DNA of 64,000 bases, taken from the NCBI RefSeq assembly GCF_010119245.1, contig NZ_WNKG01000007.1, forward strand, positions 62,001 to 126,000, given 5' to 3'. Below are positions 36,447 through 44,707 of the stretch, one piece after another. This stretch comes from Cyclobacterium salsum (GTDB lineage Bacteria > Bacteroidota > Bacteroidia > Cytophagales > Cyclobacteriaceae). The notes under the pieces were generated by a model that saw only the letters and a list, made by a program, of their open reading frames with translations, ran no database searches and was not told the DNA's origin. The translations under genes and the position numbers were made by a program. How positions within the stretch are numbered: position 1 is the first letter of the stretch; each line of letters opens with the position of its first letter.

Positions 36447-37055
36447 ATGAATCTATTTGACGATCCGGCTTATCCTTCCAAAAACGTATTACCGCAAGAC
36501 GGGCAGGTGTACTATCATGGCAAGGTGATCCCCGGAGTGAAAGCCGATGGTTATTTTAAGGCTTTGTGGGATACCATCGCCTGGAAAAATGATGAGGCAG
36601 TTCTTTTTGGAAAAAAAATCGTGACCAAACGAAAGGTGGCCTGGTACGGGGATCAGGAATTTGAATACACCTATTCCAATATCACTAAAAGAGCCCTTCC
36701 CTGGACGAAAGAGCTCTTGGAGATCAAAGGGATTACCGAGCAGAGCACCCGGGAAACGTATAATTCCTGCCTGCTGAATCTTTATCATTCGGGAGCAGAA
36801 GGAATGGCCTGGCACAGTGATGGAGAAAAGGACCTGAAAAAACACGGTGCCATTGCCTCTATCAGCCTGGGTGCAGATCGGAAATTTGCCTTTAAACACA
36901 AGGAAAGCAAGGAAACGGTCTCCCTATATCTTAAACATGGGAGCCTTTTGCTCATGAAAGGCACCACCCAAGACCATTGGCTCCATCGCCTGCCGCCAAC
37001 CAAGAAGGTACTGGAGCCAAGGATTAACCTCACGTTTAGGTATATTAATCAGTAG
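36447..37055 (+). CDS. AlkB-like 2-oxoglutarate/Fe(II)-dependent dioxygenase
   Basis: A 202-residue AlkB-family enzyme. Iron ligands are seen as His-x-Asp in GMAWHSDGEKDL and the distal His in DHWLHRLPPT; the 2-oxoglutarate-binding Arg and substrate Arg are in RINLTFRY. The N-terminal PRKVAWYGD equivalent here reads TKRKVAWYGDQEFEYTYSN. AlkB proteins oxidatively demethylate alkylated bases in DNA or RNA. Transcribed away from tetR; converges on the aldehyde dehydrogenase gene. Confidence 0.93.
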   Translation: MNLFDDPAYPSKNVLPQDGQVYYHGKVIPGVKADGYFKALWDTIAWKNDEAVLFGKKIVTKRKVAWYGDQEFEYTYSNITKRALPWTKELLEIKGITEQSTRETYNSCLLNLYHSGAEGMAWHSDGEKDLKKHGAIASISLGADRKFAFKHKESKETVSLYLKHGSLLLMKGTTQDHWLHRLPPTKKVLEPRINLTFRYINQ

Positions 37056-37059
37056 CAAA

Positions 37060-38460
37060 TTATTGCTGCCTTTTCAGAACGGCCTTAATGTTTACGAATT
37101 CCTTTAGTCCGAATCCACCGTGTTCACGGCCATAGCCAGAATTTTTAACCCCACCGAATGGCATGGCAGGATCAGCCAAACCAAAGGTATTGATAAACAC
37201 CATTCCCGTGTCAAAGTGCTTCTCTGCCATTTCGATGGCCGCGGCTTCATCTTTGGAGAAAATCCCTCCGCCCAATCCGAAGCGGCTGTCGTTGGCAATG
37301 CGCATGGCATCTTCGTTATCTTTGGCTTTGATCAATGCAGCTACCGGGCCAAATAGTTCATCCTCGTAAGCAGCCTGTCCCGGCTGGACGTTTTCCAACA
37401 CCGTGGCGGGATAAAAGAATCCGTTTCCATCGGGAATTTTCCCTCCGCAGGCGATTTTGGCTCCATTTTCGACGCTATTCACCACCTGTTCATGCAACTC
37501 TTTGCGGAGATCCTGGCGTGCCATGGGGCCCAATTGGGTGCTTTCCTCATTCGGATCACCCGTTTTTACTTCACTCATGGCCTTCACGAATTTCTCCCGG
37601 AATTCCTCGTAGACCTTTGCGGTTACGATAAAGCGCTTCGCAGCAATACAGGTTTCACCGTTATTGTAAATACGGCCCTTCACACAGGCCTTTACCGCCA
37701 GGTCGATATCGGCATCATCAAAGACCAGGTAGGCATCGTTGCTACCCAATTCCAACACCGTTTTTTTCAACTCAGCGGTGGCTGTTTGCCCGATCTTTCG
37801 TCCTGCACCGGGACTACCTGTGAGGGTTACGCCTCGCACCCATTTATTTTTAATCACCGCATCCGACTGATCGTGATTGATTACTAATGTGGTAAACAGG
37901 CCCTGCGGGATGCCAGCGTTTTTGTATATACGCTCCAGCAGTTTACCCGATCCGGTTACGTTTGAAGCGTGCTTTAATAACACAGCGTTACCTGCCATCA
38001 GGCCGGCTATCGAATACCGCACCACCTGGTAACTTGGATAATTCCAGGGCTGAATACCGTATACCACCCCGATAGGGGCATATGAGACGCGTCCCTTGCT
38101 TCCATTGACCATGTCACGCTCCTCGGTTTTCAGCTCATTTGGTCCAATCTCAGCCGTATATTTACAAATGGCAGCGCATAAATCCACTTCTTGCCGGCTT
38201 TGAATTAGCGTCTTCCCCATCTCATCCGTCATCAATTGCGCCAACTCTTCCTTGGCACCGAGCAAGGCTTTTCCGATCGCTTTGATCCGTTCAGCACGTT
38301 CCTCGACGGGGACTTCCCTCCACGTTAGGAAGGCTTGGTGGCATTTTGAAATGGCCTCTTCTACCTCTTCGTTGCTCATGTATTCGTAGTGATCGAGCAT
38401 TTCCCCTGTTGTAGGATTAATGGTTTCTATTGTTTCTATTTCACGCATCGTATGTTCCAT
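37060..38460 (-). CDS. NAD(P)-dependent aldehyde dehydrogenase (succinate-semialdehyde type)
   Basis: A 466-residue ALDH. The Asn is in YGIQPWNYPSYQVVR, the general-base Glu in KKTVLELGSNDAYLVFDDAD, and the nucleophilic Cys in YNNGETCIAAKRFIV; GREHGGFGLKEFVNIK closes it. The sequence pattern (short first domain, NNGETCIAAKR) fits the GabD/Sad subgroup that oxidises succinate semialdehyde or related aldehydes. It follows the SDR gene after 19 bp, so the pair may handle one alcohol/aldehyde conversion. An in-frame ATG four codons inside is also possible. Confidence 0.9.
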   Translation of the reverse strand: MEHTMREIETIETINPTTGEMLDHYEYMSNEEVEEAISKCHQAFLTWREVPVEERAERIKAIGKALLGAKEELAQLMTDEMGKTLIQSRQEVDLCAAICKYTAEIGPNELKTEERDMVNGSKGRVSYAPIGVVYGIQPWNYPSYQVVRYSIAGLMAGNAVLLKHASNVTGSGKLLERIYKNAGIPQGLFTTLVINHDQSDAVIKNKWVRGVTLTGSPGAGRKIGQTATAELKKTVLELGSNDAYLVFDDADIDLAVKACVKGRIYNNGETCIAAKRFIVTAKVYEEFREKFVKAMSEVKTGDPNEESTQLGPMARQDLRKELHEQVVNSVENGAKIACGGKIPDGNGFFYPATVLENVQPGQAAYEDELFGPVAALIKAKDNEDAMRIANDSRFGLGGGIFSKDEAAAIEMAEKHFDTGMVFINTFGLADPAMPFGGVKNSGYGREHGGFGLKEFVNIKAVLKRQQ

Positions 38461-38479
38461 TTTTTTAGATTTATACTTT

Positions 38480-39220
38480 TTATCCTTGTTCTGTCGGCAT
38501 CAGGTACACATCGTTGATATTGACTCTGTCGGGCTGATTTAAGGCGTAGAAAATGGCATTGGCGATATCTTCCGCCTCAAGAGTGGTCATCTCCTTCATA
38601 CCCTTCAGTTTTTCCTTAATGTCATCGTCCGTGATGGTTTCAAACAAGTTTGTATTCACAGCCCCTGGCTCTATGGAGGTCACGTTTATACCGTACAGGG
38701 GTGCCAACTCCTTTCTCAAGCCCTCCGAAAACATTTTTACCGCTACCTTAGTAGCACAGTAGATTGCCCCACCGGGGAAGTAATTGTGTGCTGCCGAGGA
38801 GGATATGTTGATAATATGACCGCTTTTATTCGTGCGCATGGTCGGCAATACGGCTGCTACTCCGTTGAGTACGCCTTTAATGTTGACATCTACCATCTTC
38901 TCCCACTCATCGGTCTTGAGTTTTTCGACGAACGAGAGGGGCATCAGTCCCGCATTATTGATCAATACATCAATGGATCCGTACTCAGCCAGCGTTTGAG
39001 AAACGGCTTCTCCAAATTCAGCTGGTTTTGTAACATCCGTTTTTACAACCAATGCCTTCCCGCCATCGGATACAATCTTATCTTTTAATTTATTTAGTTC
39101 ATTTTCACTGCGGGCACACAATACCACAGCGGCACCTTCCTTTGCTAATTTAGTCGCCGTAGCTTTCCCTATTCCACTGGAAGCTCCTGTTATGATTACT
39201 ACTTTGTTTTTCAAGTCCAT
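38480..39220 (-). CDS. Short-chain dehydrogenase/reductase (SDR)
   Basis: A classical 246-residue SDR. The dinucleotide motif is VVIITGASSGIGKATATKLA; VLINNAGLMPL marks the central strand; the catalytic tetrad is seen in INISSSAAHNYFPGGAIYCATKVA (Ser, Tyr and Lys, quoted here in parts: NISSSAAHNY, YCATK). Substrate unknown; members of this group reduce or oxidise varied alcohols and ketones. It is the upstream gene of a two-gene operon with the aldehyde dehydrogenase. Confidence 0.92.
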   Translation of the reverse strand: MDLKNKVVIITGASSGIGKATATKLAKEGAAVVLCARSENELNKLKDKIVSDGGKALVVKTDVTKPAEFGEAVSQTLAEYGSIDVLINNAGLMPLSFVEKLKTDEWEKMVDVNIKGVLNGVAAVLPTMRTNKSGHIINISSSAAHNYFPGGAIYCATKVAVKMFSEGLRKELAPLYGINVTSIEPGAVNTNLFETITDDDIKEKLKGMKEMTTLEAEDIANAIFYALNQPDRVNINDVYLMPTEQG

Positions 39221-39970
39221 CTTTTATTCTTTTGGGGAGTTATTGAATTTACCATAAGCTAGCCAAAGATTAAGCCGGAAGATCTATCGCTTTACAAAGC
39301 TGTCACAGGGACATTTTTACGCTTACAGTTACCTATCTATGGGGTGGGATGAGAAAAATGGGGATTTTATGACACTACTCATTTATCAGACCAAAATGCT
39401 CAGGCCTTTGGTTTATTTACTTACCCATACTTCTGAAAACCGTTATTCGGGATCTGGATTGGTGATTAATGCAAGTTCTGATTGCATATGCCTTTCTGAA
39501 GAAGCTTTCTAAACGATATAGTCTTAGAGAAGTAAAATTTAGGATTGATTAACTCCCTGCAAGCTTTCGAAGTCAAAAAGAATTAGAAAAGTAATCGGAG
39601 AAAGAGCTGAATCGTTGAAAGGCTTCCCAGGGATTGAAAGGAAACCACAGAAATGCACCTACAAAAAGGAGCTGAGCCCTAACAAAGAATGCCAATTGGC
39701 ACAGTTCCTTGTCCCGGTGATCATTACAATTACCAATATCTTAGGCTCCCGCATGCTTATAAACGAACACTTGCTCCTGTAAGCCATCTCTTCTTTTTGA
39801 AGGAACGGACTGGCAAACAAGACCAAAAACCCACTGTTAGTGTCAGGCTGTCCGATTTATGATCTGGTAGTCTGACATCCCCAGTGGGTTTTTGGGATCG
39901 TCAACTGTGCGTTCAATCCAATATTGTTGTGTCTATAAACCAGCCATCGCTTACTTTTGTCGTAGTTTTT
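39221..39970. other. Gene-poor 750-bp intergenic region
   Basis: No supportable gene. The longest starts I read give only ~27 residues (ATG near 39470, MQVLIAYAFLKKLSKRYSLR, then a stop). A 12-nt perfect palindrome TGCCAATTGGCA lies at 39690-39701, and a long nested inverted repeat at 39823-39895. It may be the eroded remains of a mobile element, but no transposase could be recognised. Confidence 0.6.
39823..39895. repeat. Nested long inverted repeat (14-bp perfect outer arms)
   Basis: Outer arms CCAAAAACCCACTG (39823-39836) and CAGTGGGTTTTTGG (39882-39895) are perfect. Inside, 39841-39877 is itself an imperfect palindrome: TGTCAGGCTGTCCGAT faces TGTCAGACTACCAGAT (reverse complement of the right half), 12 of 16 matching, around a 5-nt centre. 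It resembles two abutted transposon ends or a large bidirectional terminator. Confidence 0.65.
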
Positions 39971-42262
39971 TCAAACAAAAACTTCCTTAACCGGCAATTC
40001 ATAAATCCGCTTCCCTTTTAATTTATACAAAGCATTGCACAAGGCCGGGATAAAGGGGGGAACCGGAGGTTCGCCCACACCGGTTGGCTTTTCGGTGCTT
40101 TCTATGATGTGCGTGAAAATCTTTTTCGGGGCCTGGGGCATGCGAATGATCTGGTAGCCATCAAAATTATTTTGAATGACCCTCCCATTTTCAAATTGAA
40201 TGGCCGAAGAAAGGGCCAGGCTGGTGGCAAATTGTGCGCCTCCTTCAAATTGGGAGCGGATCCGGTCGGTATTGACAGGGATCCCGCAATCCACGGCATA
40301 ATGCACCTCCGGAATGATCAGCTTTCCGGATTCATCTTCGGCTACTTCGACGATGCAAGCCACATAGGTAAGAAAGCTCTTGTGAGCTGCAAAACCGAGG
40401 GTTTTCCCTTCCTTTTCCGCGCTGCCCCATCCGGCCTCTTGCGCCACGCGCTCGATCACCTTTTTCATTCGGGCAGTATCCCAGGGGTATTCTTCTATCG
40501 CCTCACCGTAATTGGGATAGGCTCCTTTCATTTCTTCGCTAAAAGCAAGTTTTCGGTCTTCCCCTAACAGCGAAAGTACATAGGCCACGGGATCCATTCC
40601 CTGCTCCTCAGCGATTTCATCCAACATGCTGCAGATAGCAAAGGCATGGTGTATGTTACTTACCGAGCGCAGCCAGCCAACCCTGGTATGGGCCTTGGCC
40701 TCATGGGATTCGATCCGGATATTGGGCACCTCGTAGGGAAAATCCGTACATCCCAATCCCATTTCTCCATCGGAGGGGTGCAATTCATCGGCACTGGAGG
40801 TTCCGCCAATGGCCGGAAAAACGGTATGGTGATTCCAGGCGGATAATTTGCCGGTAGCATCCAGACCTGCCTTGATCCGCTGGGCACTGTGCGAATGATA
40901 AAAATCGTGGTGAATATCATCTTCTCGGGTCCATTGTACCCTTACCGGCTTTTGTATGGCTTTGGATAGCAAGGCAGCCTCCACCACGTAGTCCGGCTTT
41001 GACTTCCTTCCAAAACCTCCTCCCAGTAGGGTCACATTTACCCGTACCTTGGAAACATCTATTTCCAGGGCTTCTGCCACCGAATCCCGGGCCCATTGGG
41101 GGTGTTGGGTTGGAGCCCATATTTCGATGCTTCCATCCTCCTTGTAATCTGCCAGTGCTGTGGGAGGTTCGATGGTGGCATGGGCATAATAGGGAGCCCG
41201 GTAGGTATTTTCAAATATTCTTCCTCCACTGCTAAATGCCTGCTTTACATCTCCCTTTTCCCTTCTCAAGCGTCCTTCCTGTAGCGTGCTTTCGATCATG
41301 GCTTCCATTTGACTCGCACATTGGTAATCCTGATTTTCTCCCAGCTCCCAATCCACCTCCAGCGCCTCCCTTCCTTTCATAGCGGCCCAGGTATTATCTG
41401 CAATGACTGCCAACCCTTCCAAAGGCTTGTTCAGTCCCGGGTGCACCCCATTGCCGGAAATTTGAACAATCTTATTTACGCCCGAAACCTGTAGGGCTTT
41501 TTCTTCATTGTACGTACGGATCTTTCCACCAACCACGGGACTTCGTAGAATAACCGCGATTTGCTGTCCGGGCAGGTCCACGTCTGCCCCGAAGAGTGCT
41601 TTTCCTTCGGTAATATCTTTGACATCGTAAATGGGTACCGACTTACCTACCAGTTTGTAATCACTCAGCTTACGCAAGGTCAGGTTTTCCGCTTCCGGAA
41701 TCGGCATCTGTCGTAATAGCTCCACCAACTCTCCAAATGGAACTGTTTGGCCAGAGGCCTCATGAACGACCATTCCCTCCCGGGTATCACAGCCGGAAGC
41801 CTCAACGTTCCATTCTTGGGCGGCTGCTTCCACGAGCATGTGCCGGGCAGTGGCCCCGGCCCGCCGCATGGGTTCAAAAAACATGCGAATCGAATAGGAC
41901 CCATCTGTATTTTGATCGCCGTAAGTGGCTTCATCACCCACGGCCTGTTGAATTTTTACAGCTTTCCAGTCCGCACCCAATTCGTCCGCGACAATCATGG
42001 GCAAGGTGGTCCGGATGCCCGTGCCCATCTCGGAACGGTGCGCAATGATGGTAACCGTATTATCGGTACCAATACTAAGGTAGGCATTGGGAGCAAAGGT
42101 TACCGTTTCCCCTTTGGGTCCCGAGCATTGGAAATTAACACCAAGAACAAAGCCCCCACCGATGAGGGAACTTAGTTTCAAAAAGTCCCTTCTGCCGGGA
42201 ATAAACAGCTTGCTTTTGTCGGCAGAAACTTTTTTCGATAAAAACGGAAGTTTAGGTATCAT
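39971..42262 (-). CDS. Xanthine dehydrogenase-family molybdopterin-binding subunit (IorB/aldehyde oxidase-like)
   Basis: A 763-residue molybdenum hydroxylase large subunit. An N-terminal Tat-like signal is visible (GRRDFLKLSSLIGGGFVLG), pointing to periplasmic export. Cofactor-binding segments include LGGGFGRKSKPDYVVEAALL, the split aldehyde-oxidase a/b halves, and the catalytic Glu region PTGVGEPPVPPFIPAL near the C-terminus. Relatives such as isoquinoline 1-oxidoreductase hydroxylate N-heterocycles or oxidise aldehydes. It needs molybdate, supplied by the modABC locus at 54-56 kb. The small iron-sulfur subunit gene is 22 bp upstream. Confidence 0.92.
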   Translation of the reverse strand: MIPKLPFLSKKVSADKSKLFIPGRRDFLKLSSLIGGGFVLGVNFQCSGPKGETVTFAPNAYLSIGTDNTVTIIAHRSEMGTGIRTTLPMIVADELGADWKAVKIQQAVGDEATYGDQNTDGSYSIRMFFEPMRRAGATARHMLVEAAAQEWNVEASGCDTREGMVVHEASGQTVPFGELVELLRQMPIPEAENLTLRKLSDYKLVGKSVPIYDVKDITEGKALFGADVDLPGQQIAVILRSPVVGGKIRTYNEEKALQVSGVNKIVQISGNGVHPGLNKPLEGLAVIADNTWAAMKGREALEVDWELGENQDYQCASQMEAMIESTLQEGRLRREKGDVKQAFSSGGRIFENTYRAPYYAHATIEPPTALADYKEDGSIEIWAPTQHPQWARDSVAEALEIDVSKVRVNVTLLGGGFGRKSKPDYVVEAALLSKAIQKPVRVQWTREDDIHHDFYHSHSAQRIKAGLDATGKLSAWNHHTVFPAIGGTSSADELHPSDGEMGLGCTDFPYEVPNIRIESHEAKAHTRVGWLRSVSNIHHAFAICSMLDEIAEEQGMDPVAYVLSLLGEDRKLAFSEEMKGAYPNYGEAIEEYPWDTARMKKVIERVAQEAGWGSAEKEGKTLGFAAHKSFLTYVACIVEVAEDESGKLIIPEVHYAVDCGIPVNTDRIRSQFEGGAQFATSLALSSAIQFENGRVIQNNFDGYQIIRMPQAPKKIFTHIIESTEKPTGVGEPPVPPFIPALCNALYKLKGKRIYELPVKEVFV

Positions 42263-42284
42263 GAGCGGATGAAATAAAGTAAGA

Positions 42285-42740
42285 TTAGGACTTGGATGCG
42301 GTTAGAATGGCATCCTTGATTCGATTATAGGTGCCGCAGCGGCAAAGATTTCCGGCCATGGCCTCCTCAATTTCCGTTTCACTTGGATGGGGCTTTTCAT
42401 TCAGAAGGGCGGCGGCATTCATTAGTTGCCCGGTTTGGCAATACCCGCATTGCGGTACCACATGCTCCTGCCAGGCCTTTTGCAAGGGATGGTCTCCATC
42501 GGCCGAAAGGCCTTCGATGGTGGTTATTTTTCGGTCTCCTACCGCTGAAACCGGCAGACTACAGGAACGGGTGGCTACGCCGTCCACATGGACCGTGCAG
42601 GCACCACATAGTGCTTGTCCACAACCAAACTTGGTACCTTTAAGTGATAGCAGGTCCCGGATGACCCAAAGCAGGGGCATGTCTTCGGGAGCGGAAACTT
42701 CTTGCATGTTTCCATTTACGGATAGACGGTATTTTTCCAT
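42285..42740 (-). CDS. (2Fe-2S)-binding small subunit of the molybdenum hydroxylase
   Basis: A 151-residue protein with both iron-sulfur motifs: GCGQALCGACTVHVDG (plant-ferredoxin-like cluster, with a further Cys in TRSCSLPV) and QCGYCQTGQLM plus NLCRCGTYNRI (helical [2Fe-2S] domain). It carries electrons from the molybdenum centre. The ATG at 42740 begins at the ferredoxin domain; a longer frame to 42830 has no homology. It has no signal peptide and probably rides out with the Tat-bearing partner. Confidence 0.92.
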   Translation of the reverse strand: MEKYRLSVNGNMQEVSAPEDMPLLWVIRDLLSLKGTKFGCGQALCGACTVHVDGVATRSCSLPVSAVGDRKITTIEGLSADGDHPLQKAWQEHVVPQCGYCQTGQLMNAAALLNEKPHPSETEIEEAMAGNLCRCGTYNRIKDAILTASKS

Positions 42741-42863
42741 GGCATCTGTTTTATGATAAGGAACTTTAATATAATAAAATTCTGAAAAACCTGTAGTCAT
42801 TTCACTACTATTCTTCTTATTTCCACTCATTTAGTGAAAAAGAATCTGGCAAACCAGTGAGTA

Positions 42864-42897
42864 TACGATAATTCCGTATTTTTACGAAGTATTCGTA
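42864..42897. promoter_or_regulatory. Tandem BlaI-type operator-like palindromes upstream of blaI
   Basis: TACGAA-GTA-TTCGTA (42883-42897) is a perfect 6-bp inverted repeat; TACGAT-AAT-TCCGTA (42864-42878) is an imperfect copy 19 nt upstream. BlaI/MecI repressors bind dyads beginning TAC and ending GTA. The repeats lie 33-67 nt before the blaI ATG, where they would cover the promoter. Confidence 0.55.
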
Positions 42898-42930
42898 GGA
42901 AAACTAATTTATATGTTTTACCTTTAAGCC

Positions 42931-43305
42931 ATGGAAGCATTGACAAGTAACGAAGAACAGGTAATGGGAATCATTTGGCAACTGGAAAAAGCGCTGGTTC
43001 GCGACGTGTTGAATCATTATCCGGAGCCCAAACCTCCCTACACTACCCTGGCCTCTATTATCAAGCAGTTGGAGAAGAAAGGGTATCTGGATCACCAGAC
43101 CTATGGCACCACCCATGAATATTTTCCCGTAATCAGCAAAAAGACTTACCAACACCGGAGTTTCAACCGGATGGTAAAGAACTACTTTGAGGGGTCTGCC
43201 AAAAATGTGCTGTCATTTATGGTAGCAGAAAACAAGCTCTCCGAAAAGGATCTGAATGAATTGGAAGAGATGGTTGAAAAACTCAAAAAAGATAAAGAAT
43301 CATGA
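42931..43305 (+). CDS. blaI: BlaI/MecI/CopY family transcriptional repressor
   Basis: A 124-residue winged-helix repressor. MEALTSNEEQVMGIIWQLEK opens the domain, PPYTTLASIIKQLEKKGYL is the recognition helix region and wing, and the C-terminal helical tail (ENKLSEKDLNELEEMVEKLK) mediates dimerisation. It overlaps the following membrane protease gene by 4 bp, the usual blaI-blaR1-like pairing. Expected action: repress its own operon until cleaved. The gene name refers to family, not proven beta-lactam sensing. Confidence 0.9.
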   Translation: MEALTSNEEQVMGIIWQLEKALVRDVLNHYPEPKPPYTTLASIIKQLEKKGYLDHQTYGTTHEYFPVISKKTYQHRSFNRMVKNYFEGSAKNVLSFMVAENKLSEKDLNELEEMVEKLKKDKES

Positions 43306-44543
43306 ATGCACTGCTGAATTATTTGTGGGAAGGAAGCGTCTGTCTGGCTTTGATGGGGCTATTTTACAGGCTTTTTCTGGCGGGAAATACCTTCTTTGTC
43401 TGGAACAGAGCCTATTTATTGACCGCTTTTGGGATCGCCTGGATCGTGCCCGCCTTAAACATTCCCCTGCTAACTGAGACAATAGTCTTTCAGGAAATAC
43501 TCACTTTTCAGTTACCTACAGTGGAATTATCTCCAAAGAATCCTCAGACGGTAACAAGTGGCTGGTATTCGCTGGGCGTTTTGTTTTCAAGCGTATACCT
43601 GTCAGGTCTTGTCTTTTTTCTTATTCGGTTTGGCTGGGGACTGAGGACCTTATATACCCGGGCAGTCATCGCTAAGAAAGCTAGCTGGGGAAATTTCACC
43701 CTTCTGGAGCATCCGGATTTTGAACCCTCTTCTTTTTTCCATTGGATCTTTTTACCTCCCGAACAGAAAAACAAGGTAGATCGAGAGTGGATCCTTGCCC
43801 ATGAAGCTGCTCATGGAACACTGCTGCATAGCCTGGATGTCTTGTTGTATCAATTGCTAAAAATCACCTTCTGGTTTTTGCCCCTTATCCGGTACTTCGA
43901 AAAAGCCTTAATGGAGCTGCACGAGTATCAAGTAGACCAACTGATGACCCAAAAACATCCCAAAGAAGCCTATATCGACCTGCTGCTGCATTTACTACGA
44001 CCGGTTCAGCAGGGCACTTTAGTTAATAATTTCAATCAATTTCAATTAAAAAAACGACTCAACATGATGTATCAACCAAAATCCCCCCGGATGGCCCGAA
44101 TCAATTATGCGCTGGCCATGCCTTTAGTAGGTTTGCTGTTTGTATTCTTTGCCTGCGAAACACAGGAAGAAAAACCCAGTTTGGATCAATCCAGCCCTGA
44201 GCAGATTTCCGAGCGCGTTATGCAAGGAGAAATATTCAATGTAGTGGAAGATATGCCCGTCCCTGAGGGCGGAATGGAGGGCTGGAACGCCTTCCTGAGT
44301 GAAAACCTCACCTATCCGGAAGCAGCCCGAAAGGATAGCATTGAAGGAACCGTTTATGCGGTATTTACCGTAAATACGGAAGGTAGTATCCATGATGTGG
44401 AACTGCTACGCGGAGTGGATCACCGTTTGGATCAGGAAGCCCTCCGGGTACTACGAAAGGCTCCCGCCTGGACCCCTGGAAAACAAAAAGGGATAGAAGT
44501 ACCCGTGAAAATGCGGGTTCCGATCCGATTTAAATTAAATTAA
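43302..44543 (+). CDS. M56-family membrane metallopeptidase fused to a C-terminal TonB domain
   Basis: A 413-residue BlaR1-like protein. Four membrane helices surround the zinc protease motif H167-E168-A-A-H171 (LAHEAAHGTLLHSLDVLLY), with a downstream Glu in LMELHEYQVDQL. After a further helix around residue 270 (LAMPLVGLLFVFFAC) comes a TonB_C-type domain (about 325-413): NLTYPEAARKDSIEGTVYAV and REDEALRVL-like DQEALRVLRKAPAWTPGKQ. It lacks a penicillin-binding sensor domain, so the signal is something else, possibly a cell-envelope cue sensed through the TonB domain. It should cleave the partner BlaI repressor. Confidence 0.88.
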   Translation: MNALLNYLWEGSVCLALMGLFYRLFLAGNTFFVWNRAYLLTAFGIAWIVPALNIPLLTETIVFQEILTFQLPTVELSPKNPQTVTSGWYSLGVLFSSVYLSGLVFFLIRFGWGLRTLYTRAVIAKKASWGNFTLLEHPDFEPSSFFHWIFLPPEQKNKVDREWILAHEAAHGTLLHSLDVLLYQLLKITFWFLPLIRYFEKALMELHEYQVDQLMTQKHPKEAYIDLLLHLLRPVQQGTLVNNFNQFQLKKRLNMMYQPKSPRMARINYALAMPLVGLLFVFFACETQEEKPSLDQSSPEQISERVMQGEIFNVVEDMPVPEGGMEGWNAFLSENLTYPEAARKDSIEGTVYAVFTVNTEGSIHDVELLRGVDHRLDQEALRVLRKAPAWTPGKQKGIEVPVKMRVPIRFKLN

Positions 44544-44567
44544 AGCGTACGGATTGTTGTTAATCCC

Positions 44568-44612
44568 TCCCTGGCGGAAAGAAATGAATTTTCTACCTGC
44601 CAGGGATTTTTT
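44568..44612 (+). terminator. Terminator after the BlaI/M56 operon
   Basis: Perfect 8-bp stem TCCCTGGC (44568-44575) with GCCAGGGA (44599-44606), a 23-nt loop and TTTTTT at 44607-44612. Confidence 0.75.
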
Positions 44613-44640
44613 AGCTTTTTTTCACAAAAAATTTCATTAA

Positions 44641-44663
44641 ATTTACTTCTGGGGTAAGTAAAT
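44641..44663. promoter_or_regulatory. Operator-like inverted repeat upstream of the histidine kinase
   Basis: 8-bp arms ATTTACTT and AAGTAAAT around a 7-nt spacer, 45 nt before the kinase ATG. Confidence 0.35.
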
Positions 44664-44707
44664 GGTTTAGTGAAGTTTGACAGCGTTTATATCTTGGAAT
44701 TTTTTGT

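Noticed and set aside
39470-39553. 27-residue ORF starting MQVLIAYAFL
   Set aside because: Too short and without context; the surrounding region shows no other coding signal, so it is only mentioned in the gap entry.
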